A stretch of DNA of 11,854 nt, from positions 1-11,854 of the forward strand of contig JAJDTN010000256.1 of NCBI GenBank assembly GCA_022827165.1. The letters run 5' to 3'. The notes under the pieces are model-generated. The model was given only the letters and a program-made list of their open reading frames with translations. It was not told the DNA's origin and made no database searches. Every line of letters begins with the position of its first letter. Within the stretch, counting starts at the first letter, position 1. This DNA comes from Candidatus Latescibacterota bacterium (GTDB lineage: Bacteria > Latescibacterota > UBA2968 > UBA8231). Shown here piece after piece: positions 6,897-11,854 of the stretch. A program made the position numbers and the translations under genes.

Positions 6897-7657
6897 TCGT
6901 CGAGCTGGTTGAGCTGGTCGCGGAGCTCGGCGGCGCGCTCGAACTCCTCGCGGGAGACGGCCGTCTCCAGCTCCTGGCGGAGGCGCTCCTTCTCGCTGAG
7001 GGGCCGCCGCCCGGTGAGCTCCTTCACCAGCTCGTCGATCGCCTGGAGGGAGCGCTCGCGCTCGGCGTGGAACTCCTCGGCGTCCACGTCATCGAGCTCT
7101 TCGATGCTCTGGCGCGCCTTGTTCAGGCGGCCGATGGCGTGGTCGAAGTCGTCCTCCTCGACGGCGAGCATGGCCCGCGCCGTGGCGTCGATGCGCAGGA
7201 CGTAGGGCCACCACTTCTCGAGGTTGTTGCGGTCGTCCTCGTGGGACGCGTAGCGGTTGACGAAGCGGAACAGGGCCATGTTGCGCTCGGTGTCGCGCAC
7301 GACGCGCTGGTACTCCTTGATCTGCAGCAGGAAGACGTAGCGACCGTAGATGCGGGAACTCTCGTCGAAGAGCTCCTTGCAGACCTCCCGGTCGAGGTGG
7401 AAGTCCCGGTCGCTGCCCCCGTGGCTGGCGCGGTGGTCCTCCAGGGCGGCCGTGTAGTGATCGAGGGCGAAGTCGTGGTCGTGGGGCCGCCGGCCGTCGG
7501 GACGGCCGTCGAGGTTGAGCTGGAGGATGCCTTGGAAGGCGCCCTGGTCGACGCGCACCTGGATCTTGGCGACGCCGTCGGCGCCCTTGATCTTGCGCAC
7601 GTTCGACTCGGGATCGTAGGCCCAGGCGTCGAGCAGTTGGGTGATGTCTGCGCTCAT
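6893..7657 (-). CDS. UvrB/UvrC motif-containing protein of unknown function
   Basis: 254 aa, soluble, no signal peptide. The C-terminal segment LSEKERLRQELETAVSREEF (220-239) followed by ERAAELRDQLNQL (240-252) is a UVR domain, the helical hairpin by which UvrB and UvrC meet and which is also found in Clp regulators such as McsA. The N-terminal part (LLDAWAYDPESNVRKIKGAD, then KIQVRVDQGAF, then LNLDGRPDGRRPHDHDF, 8-63) looks like a small beta domain with a conserved DGRPDG loop. The rest is charged helices rich in Asp, Glu and Arg, with a YGRYVFLLQIKEYQRVVRDT segment (104-123). There is no nuclease or helicase motif, so repair activity is not supported. I recall similar proteins in other phyla, but none with a known role. 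It has its own sigma-70-like promoter and overlaps the transporter start by 4 nt. Confidence 0.85.
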   Translation of the reverse strand: MSADITQLLDAWAYDPESNVRKIKGADGVAKIQVRVDQGAFQGILQLNLDGRPDGRRPHDHDFALDHYTAALEDHRASHGGSDRDFHLDREVCKELFDESSRIYGRYVFLLQIKEYQRVVRDTERNMALFRFVNRYASHEDDRNNLEKWWPYVLRIDATARAMLAVEEDDFDHAIGRLNKARQSIEELDDVDAEEFHAERERSLQAIDELVKELTGRRPLSEKERLRQELETAVSREEFERAAELRDQLNQLDD

Positions 7658-7684
7658 GGCGGTTCGTCTCTTCGGGGGCGGGCT

Positions 7685-7713
7685 AGGTTACCCCGGCCCC
7701 CGGCCAGTGTCAA
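7685..7713 (-). promoter_or_regulatory. Sigma-70-type promoter for the UVR-motif gene and symporter
   Basis: On the minus strand, a perfect TTGACA (7708-7713) is followed by a 17-nt spacer and TAACCT (7685-7690), which keeps the most conserved TA...T positions of a -10 box. Transcription would start near 7678, about 20 nt before the ATG at 7657. It would serve the UVR-motif gene and the overlapping transporter. Confidence 0.6.
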
Positions 7714-7797
7714 TCGAGCCGCCCGCGGGGTCCGGGGGCCCACCGCCGGCCGGCGCGCGTGTCCGGCGATCGGGGGCCGGCCGGCAGGGAGCGGGCC

Positions 7798-7825
7798 TTG
7801 ACGGCCAGATTCATGGAGACATATT
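7798..7825 (+). promoter_or_regulatory. Possible sigma-70-type promoter of the NifA-like gene
   Basis: TTGACG (7798-7803), a 16-nt spacer and CATATT (7820-7825, 4 of 6 matches to TATAAT) would start transcription near 7832, about 50 nt before the ATG. I see no -24/-12 sigma-54 pattern between 7660 and 7880. The -10 element lies inside the first half of the paired operator at 7818-7859, so binding there should block it. Confidence 0.4.
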
Positions 7826-7859
7826 TGTCTTTTTGGTTTCAACAAGAGACATTTTTGTT
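7818..7859 (+). promoter_or_regulatory. Paired operator module 1, upstream of the NifA-like gene
   Basis: Two copies of a 12-bp near-palindrome lie on the same face of the helix. GACATATTTGTC (7818-7829) has perfect GACA/TGTC arms, and 18 nt further comes GACATTTTTGTT (7848-7859). The start-to-start distance is 30 bp. The same arrangement, with the same 18-nt gap, recurs before amtB at 9450-9491. The stretch is very AT-rich within a GC-rich genome. It overlaps the predicted -10 box and leader of the regulator gene, which suggests autorepression. Confidence 0.55.
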
Positions 7860-7872
7860 CCTCTCCTCCATC

Positions 7873-7877
7873 GGAGG
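7873..7877 (+). promoter_or_regulatory. Ribosome-binding site of the NifA-like gene
   Basis: GGAGG is followed by TGATG and then ATG at 7883, a 5-nt gap. The in-frame GTG at 7877 and ATG at 7880 are too close to or inside the site, so 7883 is the preferred start. Confidence 0.7.
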
Positions 7878-7882
7878 TGATG

Positions 7883-9449
<1,567 letters not shown>

Positions 9450-9451
<2 letters not shown>

Positions 9452-9491
9452 CAAATTCGTCGCAGTTCAACTGAAAAAGGACGAAATTGTC
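9450..9491 (+). promoter_or_regulatory. Paired operator module 2, likely upstream activating sites of amtB
   Basis: GACAAATTCGTC (9450-9461) and GACGAAATTGTC (9480-9491) are separated by exactly 18 nt, the same as in module 1. They are also inverted copies of each other with 11 of 12 bases matching. The first overlaps the stop codon of the activator gene. Centres lie about 155 and 125 nt upstream of the predicted sigma-54 start point near 9611, within the usual range for enhancer sites. The spacer holds an inverted repeat, CAGTT-C-AACTG (9463-9473). Confidence 0.6.
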
Positions 9492-9583
9492 GCATCCTTC
9501 CTCTGGGAAACCCGCGCTCCAAGATCCCGCAAATCGAGTAAAAACAGCCTCTTGGGAGGGGATTCAGCGGTCGTCCCCTGGTG

Positions 9584-9601
9584 CTGGTACCAGGGTTGCT
9601 A
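9584..9601 (+). promoter_or_regulatory. Sigma-54 (-24/-12) promoter of amtB
   Basis: CTGGTACCAGGGTTGCTA keeps the invariant GG (9586-9587) and GC (9598-9599), exactly 10 nt apart, in the consensus form TGG-N9-TTGCT. Transcription should start near 9611, leaving a leader of about 38 nt before the amtB ATG. An intact sigma-54 activator gene directly upstream and paired sites 125-155 nt upstream support it. Confidence 0.82.
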
Positions 9602-9633
9602 CAGACCCGGGCCGACAGCCTCTCACCCCCCAC

Positions 9634-9639
9634 GGAGGA
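9634..9639 (+). promoter_or_regulatory. Ribosome-binding site fixing the amtB start
   Basis: GGAGGA lies 9 nt before the ATG at 9649. The reading frame is open back to 9487, but that extension contains the sigma-54 promoter and ends before a clean signal peptide, so 9649 is the true start. Confidence 0.8.
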
Positions 9640-9648
9640 AGAACGGCC

Positions 9649-10989
9649 ATGCGCCAACACTGGCGTCTCCTGCTGCGACTGCTGCCCGCGGCGGTCCTGC
9701 TCGCAGCCATCTCACCTGCCTACGCGCAGGAGATCACGTCCATGGACGGGTTCCGGGGCATGCCCCTGGTCTACCCGAAGTTCGTGATCGACAACCTGTG
9801 GATCCTGATCGCCGCGGCCCTCGTCTTCGTCATGCACCTGGGCTTCGCCACCCTGGAGTCGGGCCTGACGCGGCAGAAGAACACGGTGAACATCCTCTTC
9901 AAGAACGTGTTCATCATCTGCGCCGGGATCCTCACCTATGCCCTCACCGGCTTCAACACGATGTACCCCGGCGACTTCAACGGCTTCCTGGCGCTCCTCG
10001 GGCCGATCGGCTTCAGCGACGAGGTGGCCAACCTCACCGCCGCCTACGCCGACTACACCTACTGGGCCGACTTCATCTTCCAGGCGATGTTCGCCGCCAC
10101 CGCGGCCACCATCGTCTCCGGCGCCGTGGCCGAGCGCGTCAAGCTCACCGGCTTCATGGTCTACGCCGCGATCCTCGTCGCCTTCTGCTACCCGGTGGCC
10201 GGCTCCTGGAAGTGGGGCGGCGGCTGGCTCGACGCCATGGGCTTCTACGATTTCGCCGGCTCGTCGATCGTCCACGCCTTCGGCGGGTTCTCGGCCCTGG
10301 CGGCGGTCCTCGTCCTCGGGCCCCGCATCGGCAAGTACACCGCCGACGGCCAGGTGCGGCCGATCCTCGGCCACAGCATGCCCCTGGCGACGATCGGCGT
10401 CTTCCTGCTGTGGCTCGGCTGGTTCGGCTTCAACGGCGGCTCGGTCCTCAGCGCCGACCCGGGCGCCGTCGCCCTGGTCTTCGTCACCACCTCGCTGGCC
10501 GCCGCCGCCGGGGGGCTGGCCTCGATCTTCACCTCCATGGCCTACCTGAAGAAGCCGGACATCAGCATGGCCCTCAACGGCATCCTGGCGGGCCTCGTGG
10601 GCATCACCGCGGGGGCCGACTCGGTGACCTGGACGGGGGCCATCCTCATCGGCCTCATCGCCGGCGTGATCGTCGTGTTCTCCATCGTCCTCATCGACCG
10701 CCTGCGCGTCGACGACCCGGTGGGCGCGATCTCCGTGCACGGCGTCTGCGGCGTCTGGGGCACCGTCGCCGTGGGCCTCTTCAGCACCAATCCGGAGCAC
10801 ACCGTGGGCGTCCAGATCGCCGGCACCTTGTCGTATGCCGTCTTCGCCTTCGTCGTCTCCTTCGTCCTCGCCACCCTGGTCAAGCACACCCTGGGCCTGC
10901 GCGTGAGCGCCGAGGAGGAGGACGAGGGGCTCGACCTGGGCGAGCACGGCCAGCCGGCCTACGCCGACTTCCAGTACATCGCCAACTGA
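9649..10989 (+). CDS. amtB: Ammonium transporter AmtB with signal peptide
   Basis: A 446-aa trimeric inner-membrane channel for ammonium. A signal peptide (1-26, ending in AYA before QE) precedes eleven expected helices, as in proteobacterial AmtB. The pore residues are present: the twin histidines His209 in DFAGSSIVHAFGG (201-213) and His364 in ISVHGVCGVWGT (361-372), Asp201 equivalent to Asp160 of E. coli AmtB, and the FQAMFAATAATIVSG segment (144-158) with the phenylalanine gate. The tail (415-446) is acidic and ends in the GEHGQPAYADFQY type of motif that contacts PII. It follows a sigma-54 promoter and is followed after 24 nt by the PII gene, the standard amtB-glnK pair in which PII plugs the channel when nitrogen is plentiful. 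Confidence 0.97.
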   Translation: MRQHWRLLLRLLPAAVLLAAISPAYAQEITSMDGFRGMPLVYPKFVIDNLWILIAAALVFVMHLGFATLESGLTRQKNTVNILFKNVFIICAGILTYALTGFNTMYPGDFNGFLALLGPIGFSDEVANLTAAYADYTYWADFIFQAMFAATAATIVSGAVAERVKLTGFMVYAAILVAFCYPVAGSWKWGGGWLDAMGFYDFAGSSIVHAFGGFSALAAVLVLGPRIGKYTADGQVRPILGHSMPLATIGVFLLWLGWFGFNGGSVLSADPGAVALVFVTTSLAAAAGGLASIFTSMAYLKKPDISMALNGILAGLVGITAGADSVTWTGAILIGLIAGVIVVFSIVLIDRLRVDDPVGAISVHGVCGVWGTVAVGLFSTNPEHTVGVQIAGTLSYAVFAFVVSFVLATLVKHTLGLRVSAEEEDEGLDLGEHGQPAYADFQYIAN

Positions 10990-11013
10990 CACAGCGACAG
11001 AGGAGAGAGAGAA

Positions 11014-11352
11014 ATGGTCAAGATCGAAGCGTATCTGCGGCCCGCGTCGCTGGAGAAGGTGCAGCAGGCGCTGGCGGAGATCGGCATCGCCGGCCTCTCG
11101 GTGCTGGAGGTCCGGGGCTTCGGCCGCCAGCGCGGACACCGCGAGGTCTACCGCGGCGCCGAATATACCCTAGACTTCGTCCCCAAGATCAAGGTGGAGG
11201 TGGCGGTCCGGGAGGTCGACCGGCATCAGGCCGTGGACGCCATCGTCGAAGCCTCCAAGACCGGCCAGACCGGCGACGGAAAGGTCTTCGTCGTTCCCGT
11301 GCAGGAAGCCGTCAGGGTGCGCACCGGAGAGACCGGGGACAGCGCTCTGTAG
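11014..11352 (+). CDS. glnK: P-II nitrogen regulatory protein (GlnK/GlnB)
   Basis: 112 aa, the exact family length. It is a trimeric signal protein that senses ATP/ADP and 2-oxoglutarate and blocks AmtB by inserting its T-loop. The signature GFGRQRGHREVYRGAEYTLD (35-54) has Tyr51, the residue uridylylated by GlnD, and Tyr46. The nucleotide site TGQTGDGKVFVVPVQEAVRV is at 83-102, followed by RTGE. GAGGAG lies about 7 nt before the ATG. Called GlnK rather than GlnB because it directly follows amtB, though sequence alone separates the two poorly. The last residues, TGDSAL, are ordinary for the family. The outer-membrane protein gene begins 32 nt later and probably shares the mRNA. Confidence 0.96.
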   Translation: MVKIEAYLRPASLEKVQQALAEIGIAGLSVLEVRGFGRQRGHREVYRGAEYTLDFVPKIKVEVAVREVDRHQAVDAIVEASKTGQTGDGKVFVVPVQEAVRVRTGETGDSAL

Positions 11353-11369
11353 CCCCACCCCACCGAATG

Positions 11370-11374
11370 GGAGG
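11370..11374 (+). promoter_or_regulatory. Ribosome-binding site of the outer-membrane protein gene
   Basis: GGAGG is 10 nt before the ATG at 11385. A second in-frame ATG at 11391 would be 16 nt away, which disfavours it. Confidence 0.6.
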
Positions 11375-11384
11375 AACGGACATC

Positions 11385-11854
11385 ATGCGCATGCGTACCC
11401 TCACCCGCACCCTCGCCGCCACCGCCGCGATCGCCGCGGCGGGTTGGCCCGCCGCCGCCCCGGCGGAGATCGGCATCGGCGCCGACGTGGTCAGCCGCTA
11501 CGTCTGGCGAGGCACCGACTTCGGCAACGCCGTCAGCGTGCAGCCGGGCATCGCCTTCTCCAAGGAGGCCGTCGAGATCGGCGCCTGGTCCTCGTGGGCG
11601 ATCAGCGGCGGCGGCGCCAACGAGAACGACCTCTACGTCTCCTACTCGGTCGGCCAGGTCTCCGTCACCGTGACCGACTACTACTTCCCGGTCAAGGCGC
11701 CCGGGGACTTCTTCAACTACTCCGACGAGGACGGGATCCACATCCTCGAGGCGTCGGCCGGCGTCGACCTGGGCATGGCCAGCGTCATGGCGGCCTTCAA
11801 CTTCCTCGGCGACGACGACAACTCCTTCTGGGTCGAGGCGTCCCTGCCGCTGGC
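11385..11854 (+). CDS. Putative outer-membrane beta-barrel protein (TorF/Gcw_chp-like), cut by window edge
   Basis: The 156 visible codons begin with a signal peptide: MRMRTLTRTL, then an Ala-rich core, with cleavage likely after APA near residue 27. The mature part alternates short amphipathic strands rich in Gly, Tyr, Trp and Ser, for example IGIGADVVSRYVWRGTDFGN (29-48), VSVQPGIAFS, EIGAWSSWAI, NDLYVSYSVGQVSVTVTDYY and HILEASAGVDLG. The opening D-VVSRYVWRG-D-G pattern matches my memory of the family annotated as TorF putative porin or TIGR02001 (Gcw_chp). No catalytic motif is visible. It follows the PII gene by 32 nt with no visible terminator, so it may be expressed with amtB from the sigma-54 promoter. 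The role is unknown, and passage of ammonium or amines through the outer membrane is only a guess. The C-terminus is outside the window. Confidence 0.75.
   Translation, partial: MRMRTLTRTLAATAAIAAAGWPAAAPAEIGIGADVVSRYVWRGTDFGNAVSVQPGIAFSKEAVEIGAWSSWAISGGGANENDLYVSYSVGQVSVTVTDYYFPVKAPGDFFNYSDEDGIHILEASAGVDLGMASVMAAFNFLGDDDNSFWVEASLPL

Noticed and set aside
4821..7205. Very long plus-strand open frame (about 794 codons)
   Set aside because: It runs in the wrong frame through queG and antisense through the symporter and UVR-motif gene. Its product is low-complexity Gly/Arg/Ala/His-rich, as expected from GC-rich third positions of the real genes.
7817..7859. Classical NifA (TGT-N10-ACA) or FNR/NtrC sites in the two AT-rich modules
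   Set aside because: I could not align TGT-N10-ACA, TTGAT-N4-ATCAA or GCAC-N-GTGC forms to these bases; the arms fit GACA-N4-TGTC instead.
9487..9648. Longer amtB reading frame starting at 9487
   Set aside because: It would translate through the sigma-54 promoter. The ATG at 9649 has a good ribosome site and opens directly into a signal peptide.
11170..11741. Minus-strand open frames over the PII and outer-membrane genes
   Set aside because: They are mirror frames of well-recognised plus-strand genes and have Asp/Val/Gly-rich shadow composition.

Overview
The window is GC-rich, densely packed bacterial chromosome with eleven protein genes and almost no intergenic space except at three divergent or regulatory junctions. 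An outer-membrane-type beta-barrel, a site-2 protease (RseP type) and undecaprenyl diphosphate synthase point to a diderm (Gram-negative-type) bacterium. The high GC, GTG/TTG starts and the gene mix would fit Acidobacteriota, Gemmatimonadota, Myxococcota or a related candidate phylum. The sequence alone does not decide this. I see no insertion sequence, phage gene, CRISPR array, rRNA or tRNA.

Left part (1-1389, minus strand): a 5-formyltetrahydrofolate cyclo-ligase gene is translationally coupled (ATGA overlap) to a one-domain NIPSNAP protein, followed by a tRNA-dihydrouridine synthase cut by the window edge. A short divergent region (1390-1524) carries a possible leaderless promoter for the ligase and a perfect 14-bp palindrome next to the uppS start.

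Envelope block (1525-5607, plus strand): uppS, cdsA, rseP and queG lie 3, 8 and 19 nt apart and look like one operon. The first two make the lipid carrier for cell-wall and polysaccharide synthesis and the CDP-diacylglycerol for phospholipids. RseP cleaves membrane proteins, usually in envelope-stress signalling. QueG ends queuosine synthesis and looks like a passenger. The dxr gene often found between cdsA and rseP is absent.

Middle (5613-7657, minus strand): a gene of unknown function with a C-terminal UvrB/UvrC motif overlaps by 4 nt the start of a dicarboxylate/amino-acid:cation symporter, which ends 5 nt from queG in convergent orientation.

Nitrogen block (7658-11854, plus strand): a GAF-AAA+-Fis sigma-54 activator resembling NifA is followed by a clear -24/-12 promoter, amtB (ammonium channel), a PII protein with the uridylylatable Tyr51, and a partial outer-membrane protein. 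The most interesting signal is here. Two 42-bp modules, each a pair of GACA-N4-TGTC-like 12-mers separated by exactly 18 nt, lie one over the activator's own putative promoter and the other about 125-155 nt upstream of the predicted amtB start of transcription. This suggests that the encoded activator represses itself and switches on ammonium uptake through an operator that I do not recognise as the classical NifA site.
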